From Novosphingobium sp. ST904 (GTDB lineage: Bacteria > Pseudomonadota > Alphaproteobacteria > Sphingomonadales > Sphingomonadaceae): a stretch of 64,000 nt of DNA. The notes beneath the pieces were generated by a model, which did no database searches, was not told where the DNA came from, and saw nothing but the letters and a program-made list of their open reading frames with translations. The translations under genes were made by a program, and so were the position numbers. Location of the stretch: positions 104,726 through 168,725 of the forward strand of contig NZ_LGJH01000161.1 of the NCBI RefSeq assembly GCF_001298105.1, given 5' to 3'. Shown here one piece after another: positions 56,219-64,000 of this stretch; position 1 is the stretch's first letter, and every line of letters starts with the position of its first letter.

Positions 56219-58242
56219 ATGTTCAAGAAAATCCTCATCGCAAACCGGGGCGAGATTGCCTGCCGCGTGATCAAGACCGCGCGCCGGATGGGCATCCAGA
56301 CGGTGGCCGTCTATTCGGACGCCGATGCCCGTGCGCCTTTCGTGCAGATGGCCGATGAGGCGTCCACATCGGCCCCGCGCCCGCCGCGCAGTCGTACCTG
56401 ATTGCCGACAAGATCATCCAGGCATGCAAGCAGACCGGCGCCGAAGCCGTCCATCCGGGCTACGGCTTCCTGTCCGAACGTACCTCCTTCGCAGAGGCGC
56501 TGGCCGCAGAGGGTATCGAGTTCATCGGCCCTCCCGTCGGCGCGATCGCGGCGATGGGTGACAAGATCGAGTCCAAGAAGCTTGCCAAGCAGGCCGGCGT
56601 CAACGTCGTGCCCGGCTTCGTCGGTGAGATCGAGGATACCGAGCACGCCGTGCGCATCTCGAACGAGATCGGCTATCCGGTGATGATGAAGGCCAGCGCG
56701 GGCGGCGGCGGCAAGGGCATGCGCCTTGCCTATGACGAAAAGGACGTGCGCGAGGGCTTCGAGAGCGTGAAGCGCGAGGGCCTCAATTCCTTCGGCGACG
56801 ACCGCGTCTTCATCGAGAAGTTCATCCTCAACCCGCGCCACATCGAGATCCAGATCCTCGGCGACAAGCACGGCAACATCCTCTACCTGAACGAGCGCGA
56901 ATGCTCGATCCAGCGCCGCCACCAGAAGGTGGTGGAGGAAGCGCCGTCGCCCTTCGTCACCGAGAAGATGCGCAAGGCCATGGGCGAGCAGTGCGTCGCC
57001 CTGTCGCGTGCGGTGGGCTACTATTCGGCGGGCACCGTCGAACTGATCGTCTCGGGCGCGGACCCGACGGGCGAGAGCTTCTACTTCCTCGAAATGAACA
57101 CCCGCCTTCAGGTGGAGCACCCGGTTACCGAGGCGATCACCGGCGTCGATCTGGTCGAGCAGATGATCCGCGTCGCCGCCGGCGAAAAGCTGGAGATGAC
57201 GCAGGCCGACGTGAAGATCGACGGCTGGGCCATCGAAAACCGCGTCTACGCCGAAGATCCCTATCGCGGCTTCCTGCCGTCGACCGGCCGTCTCGTGCGC
57301 TATCAGCCGCCGGTTGACGGCTGGGACGACGATGGCTCCGCAAACGGCCGCCGCGGTATCGACGGCGTGCGTGTCGATGACGGCGTCTACGAAGGCGGCG
57401 AAGTCTCGATGTTCTACGACCCGATGATCGCCAAGCTCATCACCTGGGGCGAGACCCGCGACGAGGCGGCGGACAAGCAGGTTGCCGCGCTCGACCTGTT
57501 CGAGATCGAGGGCCTTGGCCACAACATCGACTTCGTTTCGGCCATCATGCAGCACCCGCGCTTCCGCTCGGGCGAACTGACCACCGGCTTCATCGCCGAG
57601 GAATATCCCGAAGGCTTCACCGGCGCGCCTGCGTCCGAGGAACTCAAAGGCAAGCTGGCCGCCGTTGCCGCGTTCGTCGCCACCGCCCGGGCCGACCGTG
57701 CGCGCCGCGTGGACGGGCAACTGGCTTCGCGCCGTCTGGCACCGCCTTCGGAATGGACCGTCATCATCGACAAGGCGCCTTTCGAAGTCGTCATCGACGA
57801 TGAGGACGTGACGGTGAACGGCATCTCGGTTGATCTCGCGATGGAATATACGCCGGGCGACCGCCTGATCGATGCCGAGATCGACGGCGAGGCTATCGGC
57901 ATCCGCGTTGCGCCCACGCGCACGGGCCTGAAGATGACCACGCGCGGCTGCATCCACGATGTGCTGATCCTGCCGAGCCGGGTGGCTTCGCTGAACGAGC
58001 ACATGATCGAAAAGATTCCGCCGGATCTTTCGAAGTACCTGATCTGCCCGATGCCGGGCCTGCTCGTCGCGCTCCATGTGGGCGAGGGCGACAAGGTGGA
58101 AGCGGGCCAGCCGCTGGCCGTGGTGGAAGCCATGAAGATGGAGAACATCCTGCGCGCCGAGAAGTCGGGCGTGGTGAAGGCGGTCAATGCCAAGGCGGGC
58201 GAAAGCCTTGCGGTGGACGTCGTGATCCTCGAAATGGAATAA
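56219..58242 (+). CDS. pccA: Propionyl-CoA carboxylase alpha subunit (biotin carboxylase and carrier), one apparent frameshift
   Basis: This subunit carboxylates its own biotin with ATP and bicarbonate and carries it to PccB. The biotin carboxylase start is KKILIANRGEIACRVIKTAR, the ATP-grasp loop KASAGGGGKGMRLAYDEKDV, and QVEHPVTEAITGVDLVEQMI is the substrate region. A C-terminal biotinyl domain has the attachment Lys in VVEAMKMENILRAEKSGV. The frame breaks near 56362; one added G gives EAVHIGPAPAAQSYLIADK. The corrected length is 674 residues. The stop is followed immediately by the csaA-like ATG (TAAATG). Confidence 0.96.
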
Positions 58243-58613
58243 ATGCATCTGGACCACGACCCCGCCGCACCCGCGGCCGAGCAGATATCCTTCGACGACT
58301 TCCTGAAAGTGGACATCCGCGTTGGCACCATCGTCGCCGGGGAATCTACGAGGGCGCGCGCAAGCCAAGCTGCAAGCTGCGGATCGATTTCGGCCCCGGC
58401 ATTGGCGAGCGCAGGAGCGTGGGGCAAGTCGCCGCGCTCTATGCGCCGGAGGACCTGGTCGGGCGGCAGGTGGCGGCGGTCGTGAACTTTCCCACGCGGC
58501 AGATCGGCAAGGCGCTGTCCGAGGCATTGACGCTCGGCTTCGCGGACGAGGAAGGGCGCGTGGTCCTATTCGCACCGGACCAGCCGGTGCCCAATGGTTC
58601 GAGGTTGTTCTGA
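58243..58613 (+). CDS. csaA: CsaA-like tRNA-binding-domain protein, one apparent frameshift
   Basis: This small OB-fold protein is of the CsaA/EMAP-II type, proposed in other bacteria to act as an export-related chaperone or tRNA binder. The start ISFDDFLKVDIRVGTIV is diagnostic. After a break near 58343 (one A lost) the rest reads KPSCKLRIDFGPGIGERRSV, VGRQVAAVVNFPTRQIGKAL and SEALTLGFAD. The corrected length is 123 residues. It is co-transcribed after pccA and overlaps the thioesterase start (TGATG). Confidence 0.88.
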
Positions 58614-59396
58614 TGACGGGTTTCGCCGCGCTTCTGGCCGAGGCAGAGGAAATCGAGGGCGGTTTCGCGTTCGATGTCACCGATGACTGGCTTCAGGGCC
58701 GCACCGCTTACGGCGGGCTGACTTCGGCGCTGGCGCTGGCAGCGGCGCAGCGGGTCGATCCCGAATTGCCGCCGCTGCGTTCGGGCCAGTTCGCGATGAT
58801 CGCGCCGCTGGCAGGCCGCGTGGAGGCGCGGGGCGCGAATCGTGCGCAAGGGGCGCAACGCCACCTGGGTTGCGGCGGAACTGTCGAACGAGAAGGGCGT
58901 GGGTTTCAGCGCCAGCTTCGTGTTCATGCGCCAGATCGAAAGCGCTGCCGATATCGCCGGTTATCCGCTGCCGGAAGGCGTGAGCCCGGTCGCGGATGCC
59001 AAACCGGTGCCGATGGACCATGCGCCGCAGTTCCTGAAGCAGAACTTCGATGCGCGCTTTGCCCTGCCGAAATCGGCGCTGGGCGAAGCGGATCTGTGCT
59101 GGTGGGTGCGGCTCAGGGCGCGCGAAAATCTCGACCCGGCGCTTGAAGCGGTGCTGGTGGGCGATGCCTTGCCGACGGCGGTGCTGCCGCTGCTGGGCTT
59201 CCGCGTGCCGATCAGCTCGATGCACTGGCACGTCAACTTGCTGGAGCCTGTGCCGACGACGGAAGATGGCTGGTGGCTGCTGCGCTCCACCAGCGAATTC
59301 GCGCGCGGCGGCGGGGCGAGCGAGCAAATCCTTCAGTGGAATGCAGCGGGCAGGCCGGTGATCGCGGGGATGCAGTCGGTCGCCGTGTTCGGCTGA
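58613..59396 (+). CDS. Acyl-CoA thioesterase family protein, one apparent frameshift
   Basis: The protein resembles the double-hotdog acyl-CoA thioesterases (TesB-like / 4HBT_3). N-terminal DDWLQGRTAYGGLTSALALA is the family's typical first hotdog; RNATWVAAELSNEKGVGFSA and the second-domain HWHVNLLEPVPTTEDGWW follow. The frame breaks near 58832, where one extra G seems present; its removal gives RIVRKGRNATWVAAEL and 260 residues. It ends the propionate operon and may release CoA from overflow acyl-CoA. The substrate is unknown. Confidence 0.82.
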
Positions 59397-59420
59397 CGGG
59401 CTTTCCGCTTGATCCCAGAA

Positions 59421-59448
59421 CGGCGCCCTTGCCTGAGCAGGGGCGCCG
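59421..59448. terminator. Terminator hairpin between the propionate operon and the POT gene
   Basis: CGGCGCCCTTGC (59421-59432) pairs with GCAGGGGCGCCG (59437-59448), 12 positions with one T-G wobble and loop CTGA. A short CTTTGCT follows. It lies between convergent genes. Confidence 0.65.
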
Positions 59449-59456
59449 CTTTGCTA

Positions 59457-60851
59457 TCAGGCGGGGCCGGGCTCACCGGCCAGCGTCTTGCCCAGTGCGA
59501 TCTTGAACGCCGCGAAGGCGATCAGGCCCACGGCGGCCGAGGCGACGTGGATCAGCCAGAAAGACACGGTATCCATCGAGGAATACCAGCCGCCCACTTC
59601 GCCCACGACCTTGTTGGCGCCGAAGAACGCAAGGTAGTAGATGCCCACCACCGTCGCATTGAGCGCGCGCGGGGCAACCTTGGTGAACAGGGCCAGGCTG
59701 ACCGGCATGATGTGCGCGAAACCGATCGAGTTGAACAGGTGGAACATCACCGGCCAGAACAGGCCGATCTTGGCATCGCCAGCGGTTGCGGCGGCGATGA
59801 CGAGGCACATGCCGCCCATGATGCTGAACACCGAGCCGATGATCATCTTGCCCAGTTCGTCGGGCTCGCGGCCGGTGCGGGTCGAGTACCACTTCCAGAA
59901 TGCCGCCACGGCAACCAGCATGGAGAAGCTGAGGGTGGCGTCCACGGTGATCATCCAGCTCGTCGGCAGGGTATCGCCGAAGAAGGTCAGCTGGAACTTG
60001 TCGTCCGCCCAGACGAGGTAGGCGTTGAAGATTTCCTGATTGCTCATCATCGCGATGGCCAGCACCGGCACCAGCACGGCCAGTGCGCCGAGGCGGGGCC
60101 AGTCGGAACGGGTCAGGCGGATTTTTTGCGCCTTTTCCCCCTTCGGAGCGCGGCTATCGGCGGGAAGCCAGTGTCCGGCCCTCAGGTAGATGATCAGGCC
60201 CAGCACCATGACCACGCCGGCGGTGCCGAAGCCGTAGTGCCAGCCCACCTTCTCGCCCAGGGTGCCGGCGATCAGCGGCGCGGCGATGACCGAAACGTTG
60301 ATGGCGATGTAGAAGATCTGGAACGCCATGGCGCGGCGCAGGTCGCCGGGCTTGTAGAGTTCGCCGACCTGGCTGGCGATATTGCCCTTGAACAGGCCGA
60401 CGCCCACCACCAGCGAGATCAGCGCGAAGAGGAACATGCCCTCGAACGCCATGAGGAAGTGGCCGAGCGACATGACCACGGCGCCAGCGATCAGGGTGGC
60501 CTTGCGACCGAGCCAGCGGTCGGCGACGATGCCGCCGAGAATAGGGGTCAGATAGACGAGCGAGGTATAGTCGCCGAAGATCGCCGATGCGAGCGGCTGC
60601 CCTTCAAGCCCGGCATAGTGCCAGCCGCGCAGCCACGACAGCCCCATGACCTTGCCGACGTTCTCCGGCAGCAGCAGGTACTTGACCATGTAGAGCACGA
60701 GCAGCGTCTGCATGGAGTAGTAGGAGAATCGCTCGCAACCCTCGACGAAGGAGAGGTAGCCGAGGCCCTTGGGGTGGCCCAGGAAGGCGCGGTCGTCTCG
60801 CTCGATCTCCTCGGGGAAGTCGAGCTCGGGAGTGGCTTCTGAAAGTGTCAT
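59457..60851 (-). CDS. POT/PTR-family proton-dependent oligopeptide transporter
   Basis: This inner-membrane proton symporter takes up di- and tripeptides. The proton-coupling ExxER motif is in VEGCERFSYYSMQTLLVLYM, and a PTR2-type motif is GGIVADRWLGRKATLIAGAV. About 14 hydrophobic segments are spread over 464 residues; the segment WLPADSRAPKGEKAQKI forms a cytoplasmic loop. The frame is intact. ATG 60851 (MTLSEATPELDFPEEIE) was chosen; upstream in-frame ATG codons at 60926 and 60911 lack a ribosome binding site. The gene stands alone. Confidence 0.92.
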   Translation of the reverse strand: MTLSEATPELDFPEEIERDDRAFLGHPKGLGYLSFVEGCERFSYYSMQTLLVLYMVKYLLLPENVGKVMGLSWLRGWHYAGLEGQPLASAIFGDYTSLVYLTPILGGIVADRWLGRKATLIAGAVVMSLGHFLMAFEGMFLFALISLVVGVGLFKGNIASQVGELYKPGDLRRAMAFQIFYIAINVSVIAAPLIAGTLGEKVGWHYGFGTAGVVMVLGLIIYLRAGHWLPADSRAPKGEKAQKIRLTRSDWPRLGALAVLVPVLAIAMMSNQEIFNAYLVWADDKFQLTFFGDTLPTSWMITVDATLSFSMLVAVAAFWKWYSTRTGREPDELGKMIIGSVFSIMGGMCLVIAAATAGDAKIGLFWPVMFHLFNSIGFAHIMPVSLALFTKVAPRALNATVVGIYYLAFFGANKVVGEVGGWYSSMDTVSFWLIHVASAAVGLIAFAAFKIALGKTLAGEPGPA

Positions 60852-61043
60852 GGCGGTCTGGTGCGGCCCGGTACTTTTGTTGTCCAAGCGCGCACCATAG
60901 TGGCGCGTCATTGTAATGTCACGCACGAGCCCCGTCTATGAGAGTAAGTGCGATGCAGGGGTGTCGGTTACGGCTCTCGCCTTCTCTGTACCTTTTAGGT
61001 GTCGTTCAATACCGGGGCCGCCAAGTGCCTGAAAGCAGGCGGT

Positions 61044-62156
61044 TCAGGGCTGGCGGGCCAGTTCCTCGTCAAGGAATGCAGCGACGTCTTCGAGCGAAAC
61101 CTGCTTGTCCAGATAGGTCTGTCCAATGCCCTTGAGTAGCAGGAACGGCAGGGTTCCGGCATCCATCTTCTTGTCGTGGAGCATGTGACCGACCAGTTTC
61201 CCGCCATCGCAATCGAGGCTCAGTTCCGGAAGGCTGGAGGGCAGGCCGATCTCGCGGATATGGTTGGCGATATGCTCGGCGCTGGCCCGGGGCAGCAGTT
61301 CGCGGCGGGCCGAATAGCGGGCCGCCAGCACCATGCCGAGCGCGACCGCCTCGCCGTGAAGCAGCCGGGAGGAGAAGCCGGTTTCCGCTTCCAGCGCATG
61401 GCCGAAAGTGTGGCCAAGGTTGAGAAGCGCGCGCTTTCCCGTGGTTTCGAACTCATCCTCGGCAACGATCCGCGCCTTGCTCGCCACGGAATGCGCCACG
61501 GCATATTCGCGAAGCTGGCTGTCTCCGGCGATCATCGCGCCGCCATTGGCATCGCACCAGGCGAAGAAGTCGGCATCGTCGATCAGGCCGTATTTCACCA
61601 CTTCGGCATAACCGGCCCGAAGCTCGCGTTCCGGCAGCGTTTCGAGGGCGGAAAGGTCGGCCAGCACCAGCGAGGGCTGATGGAACGCGCCGACGAGGTT
61701 CTTGCCAGCCGGCGTATTGATCGCGGTCTTGCCGCCGACGCTCGAATCGACCTGGGCGAGCAGGGTGGTGGGAACCTGGATGAACTTGCAGCCGCGCTTG
61801 AGAACCGAGGCGCAGAAGCCCGTAAGGTCGCCGATCACCCCGCCGCCCAGCGCGATGATATGGTCGCCGCGCTCCACTTCGAGCGACAGGAGCCAGTTGA
61901 CGGTCGCCGCCAGTTCATCCCAGGATTTGGTCGCCTCACCGGCAGGCAGGATGCGCCAGTGCGGCTCGTGGCCGCTTTCGCGCAGGCTTGCCTCGACCAC
62001 CTGGCCCCAGGCCGCATGGACGTTGATGTCCGTGATGATCGGCACGCCGCGCTTTCGCAGGCGCCCGCGGCACTGCGGCACGAGTTCCGCGAGCAGACCG
62101 GCTCCGACCCGGACTTCATAGGGACGACCGGCGATATCGACGGGGATTACAGCCAT
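61044..62156 (-). CDS. aroB: 3-dehydroquinate synthase
   Basis: This NAD- and metal-dependent enzyme carries out the second step of the shikimate pathway. The NAD loop is IIALGGGVIGDLTGFCASVL, followed by FIQVPTTLLAQVDSSVGGKT. Zn ligands are in GYAEVVKYGLI (Glu) and LNLGHTFGHALEAETGFSSR (His). The frame is intact at 370 residues from ATG 62156. It overlaps the aroK stop by 10 bases, so aroK-aroB form one transcript. Confidence 0.97.
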   Translation of the reverse strand: MAVIPVDIAGRPYEVRVGAGLLAELVPQCRGRLRKRGVPIITDINVHAAWGQVVEASLRESGHEPHWRILPAGEATKSWDELAATVNWLLSLEVERGDHIIALGGGVIGDLTGFCASVLKRGCKFIQVPTTLLAQVDSSVGGKTAINTPAGKNLVGAFHQPSLVLADLSALETLPERELRAGYAEVVKYGLIDDADFFAWCDANGGAMIAGDSQLREYAVAHSVASKARIVAEDEFETTGKRALLNLGHTFGHALEAETGFSSRLLHGEAVALGMVLAARYSARRELLPRASAEHIANHIREIGLPSSLPELSLDCDGGKLVGHMLHDKKMDAGTLPFLLLKGIGQTYLDKQVSLEDVAAFLDEELARQP

Positions 62157-62722
62157 TGCGAAATTCCCTGAAGGACCTTGTTGATGGTCTGAACGTGAGG
62201 CCCGCTGTTGCTGATCACATGGATCGGTGCCTGCGAATAGTGCGGCCTGCGGTCTTCGCGCAGCCGGGCGAGTATGTCGCGCGGATCTCCGCCGCGCAGG
62301 AGCGGACGGTGATCCTTGCGCGCGGTGCGTTCGACAAGGGTGTCCACCTCGCTGTCGAGCCAGACGGTGATCGCCTTGTCGAGGATCAGCGCCCGCGTCG
62401 TCTCGTTGCAGAACGCGCCGCCGCCGGTGGCGATCACGCAGCGTTCCACGCCGGATTCGATGAGGCGGGAGATCACCCGGCGTTCGCCGTCGCGGAAGTA
62501 ATCCTCGCCGTAAGTCTCGAAAATCTCGGGGATCGTCATCTGCGCCGAGCGCTCAATCTCATCGTCGGCGTCGACGAAGGCGCAGTCGAGCAGCGTGGCA
62601 AGGCGCTTGCCGACGCTGGACTTGCCCACGCCCATCATTCCGACCAGCACGATGGGGCGATCGATGCGCCGCGCGAGTGCGGCAATTTCCTGTGCGGAAA
62701 ACCGGGTTTGTTGAACGTCCAT
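62147..62722 (-). CDS. aroK: Shikimate kinase
   Basis: The enzyme phosphorylates shikimate at the 3-OH. The P-loop is VGMMGVGKSSVGKRLA. The shikimate-binding residues are in DADDEIERSAQMTIPEIFE and YFRDGERRVI, GGGAFCN follows, and the lid is in ARKDHRPLL. From ATG 62722 (MDVQQTRFSAQEIA) it is 191 residues; an upstream in-frame start (MLALRPSATIGDGAM) would run into the promoter palindrome and is less likely. It is first of the aroK-aroB pair. Confidence 0.96.
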   Translation of the reverse strand: MDVQQTRFSAQEIAALARRIDRPIVLVGMMGVGKSSVGKRLATLLDCAFVDADDEIERSAQMTIPEIFETYGEDYFRDGERRVISRLIESGVERCVIATGGGAFCNETTRALILDKAITVWLDSEVDTLVERTARKDHRPLLRGGDPRDILARLREDRRPHYSQAPIHVISNSGPHVQTINKVLQGISQWL

Positions 62723-62739
62723 TGCTCCATCGCCTATAG

Positions 62740-62760
62740 TTGCGCTAGGTCGCAGCGCAA
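62740..62760. promoter_or_regulatory. Palindrome in the aroK divergent promoter region
   Basis: TTGCGCT (62740-62746), seven bases, then AGCGCAA (62754-62760) make a perfect inverted repeat. On the minus strand the right half supplies a TTGCGC -35-like box, with TATAGG (62739-62734) after 15-16 bases as -10, so the palindrome covers the aroK promoter. It is about 20 bases upstream of the divergent small gene at 62781. Confidence 0.5.
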
Positions 62761-62780
62761 GCATCGGTGAAGGAAGGCGA

Positions 62781-62939
62781 GTGACGATACAAAAACGCAG
62801 GCGCAGGTTTTCAGGCGTGGCTGCCGTTTCCATCGTCGTACTGGCGGTCGTTCTGGGTGTCTGGGCGTGGATGGATGGCGGTCGTTCTCCGGTCCGCGAT
62901 ATCGTCCAGCCGGTGCCGGTTCCGGAGCTGCCGCGATGA
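62781..62939 (+). CDS. Small single-helix membrane protein
   Basis: The protein has 52 residues. After a basic start (TIQKRRRRFS) comes one helix, VAAVSIVVLAVVLGVWAWMD, then a Pro-rich tail ending VQPVPVPELPR. GTG 62781 has AAGGAAGG upstream. The stop overlaps the next ATG (ATGA), so it is translated with the secreted protein that follows. The topology fits a small inner-membrane protein with its tail in the periplasm. No family recognised. Confidence 0.7.
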   Translation: MTIQKRRRRFSGVAAVSIVVLAVVLGVWAWMDGGRSPVRDIVQPVPVPELPR

Positions 62940-64000
62940 AGCCTCGCAAGGGAACATACATGAGGACCTGGCACTTGCTCGCCGGCGCTTCGCTCGCCGT
63001 GACGTCCGCGTGGGCGATGGCGCAGGATGCCCCGGAATCGCTGCTGCCCAAGATGTTCTCAGAGCCCGCGCCCACGCAGGCGCCCGCTACGCCGCCACCC
63101 GCGAATCGCCCTGCCACCGCCACGCCGGCCACGGCGCCGCGTTCGGTGTCGACCCCCGTGGTCCAGCCGTTGCCTGCGCAGGTGCCGCCATTTGCCACGG
63201 ATTCCTTCGTTACCACTGACGTGAACGGCAAGAGCACGCTGTCACGCCTGCCGAGCCTCGAAGAACTGGAGCGCATGTCGCCCGAGGATTTCGAAGCCCT
63301 GCTGGGGGACAAGCTCGACCTCGACATGCCTTCGGGCGCGCGCGCTCGATGGAGCGGATCGGCCTTATCGACGAGAGCGAGGGCGGGATGCCGGAGGCGT
63401 CGCTCGCCGGGCAGAATCCCTATCTGGTCCAGTCCGCGATCGCGGCAAACCGGGGCGCGGTGTTTTCGCGATGGGGCCATATCCTGCTGCGCCGCGCGCT
63501 TGCCTCGCGTCTCGAGACTCCGGCGGGAATGAGCCCGCAGCAGTTCCTGGCCCTGCGGGTCGGCCTGCTGCTCCGCATGGGTGAAACCGATGCCGCCGGC
63601 GCTTGCTGCAAGGTATCGACATATCGAACTTCACGCCCGAGATCGGAAACGAGGCGTTCGACGTCTATCAGCGTTCCGCCGATTTCACGGGCATGTGCCC
63701 GGTGATGTCGATCCAGGGTTCGCTGCGGGACGATCCTGAATGGAACGCAGCCCAGGCGATCTGCGAGGCCTTCCGGGGCGGCGGTGCCTCGGCGATCTCG
63801 AAGCTTGAACGCGCGCGTGTCAGCGGCAAGCTGGAGCGCATCGATTCGCTGCTGGCGCAAAAATACGCCGGCGCGGCAGGGCGTTCGCGCAAGGCCGTTA
63901 CGATCGAGTGGAACAACGTCGATACGATGACGCCCTGGCGCTATGGCCTTGCCCTTGGCGTGGGCCTGACCCCGCCGGAAAGCGCGATGTCCGCGCGCGA
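62936..64000 (+). CDS. Hypothetical exported protein, 3' truncated by window edge, two apparent frameshifts
   Basis: The start ATG 62936 (or ATG 62960, MRTWHLLAGASLAV) leads a signal peptide ending AWAMAQD, then a Pro/Ala/Thr-rich linker (about residues 40-75) and a folded part: GKSTLSRLPSLEELERMSPE, then after a break near 63340 SMERIGLIDESEGGMPEASL and MSPQQFLALRVGLLLRMGET, and after another near 63600 LLQGIDISNFTPEIGNEAFD, CPVMSIQGSLRDDPEWNAAQ and AICEAFRGGG. It resembles uncharacterised sphingomonad proteins next to aroK, from memory. The helical repeats may be TPR-like. The end lies beyond the window. Confidence 0.7.

Noticed and set aside
56311..58680. Long open minus-strand frame opposite pccA
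   Set aside because: It is a codon shadow of pccA, rich in His/Arg/Val/Asp, with no start context or motif.
3230..64000. Programmed ribosomal frameshifting as an explanation for the many frame breaks
   Set aside because: Breaks occur in about 20 unrelated genes, at sites without a shared slippery heptamer or following structure, and homologues are not frameshifted.
1..64000. tRNA, rRNA, CRISPR array, insertion sequence, prophage or attachment site
   Set aside because: No cloverleaf, spaced direct repeats, transposase, integrase or terminal inverted repeats were recognised by eye.

Overview
The window is chromosomal DNA from an alphaproteobacterium, most likely a sphingomonad of the Novosphingobium type. 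The evidence is high GC, an ALA synthase (C4 route to heme), closest overall protein resemblance to sphingomonad families, and alphaproteobacterial gene pairings such as lepB-rnc-era and btaA-btaB. It is almost entirely coding. I see no rRNA, tRNA, CRISPR array, IS element or prophage.

Layout. 1-4.9 kb: the lepA end, then a promoter and a four-gene cassette (membrane-tethered HTH protein, two small proteins, RadC-like JAB protein), then pgm. 5-15 kb: arylamine N-acetyltransferase, moaB, lytic transglycosylase, a UDG-like protein, ETF-ubiquinone oxidoreductase, ispE, an N-formylglutamate amidohydrolase-like protein and ilvD. 15-22 kb: metabolite repair enzyme (NnrE/NnrD), RNA methyltransferase, and a betaine-lipid operon (btaA-btaB) followed by a threonine dehydratase. 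22-27 kb: a complete polyamine block. Carboxynorspermidine-type dehydrogenase and decarboxylase bracket a Cys-rich lipoprotein and a small membrane protein, and are followed by ornithine decarboxylase with a structured leader. 27-35 kb: broken old yellow enzyme, hemA, murI, plsY, dprA and a prolyl-hydroxylase-like protein. 35-46 kb: topA, a glycosyltransferase, an MFS exporter, SGNH lipoprotein-era-rnc-lepB and pgi. 46-59.4 kb: a regulated small hydrolase, glutathione reductase, and a propionyl-CoA to succinyl-CoA operon (pccB, thiolase, epimerase, mutase, bioB, two small genes, pccA, csaA-like, thioesterase). 59.4-64 kb: POT peptide transporter, aroB-aroK, and a partial secreted protein.

Sequence quality matters here. 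About 20 conserved genes, including topA, ilvD, plsY, pgi and both propionyl-CoA carboxylase subunits, carry one or two single-base frameshifts. Most lose one G or C from a short GC run, and each restores the expected protein when the base is put back. I read these as sequencing or assembly errors, annotate the whole genes across them, and give the corrected lengths. An apparent mutase-BioB fusion is one result of this.

The most interesting signals are: the ornithine decarboxylase leader, where a 13-bp helix covers the ribosome binding site and competes with an upstream helix; the HTH-membrane-RadC cassette; bioB placed inside the biotin-dependent carboxylase operon; and two perfect palindromes that sit between the -35 and -10 elements of promoters.
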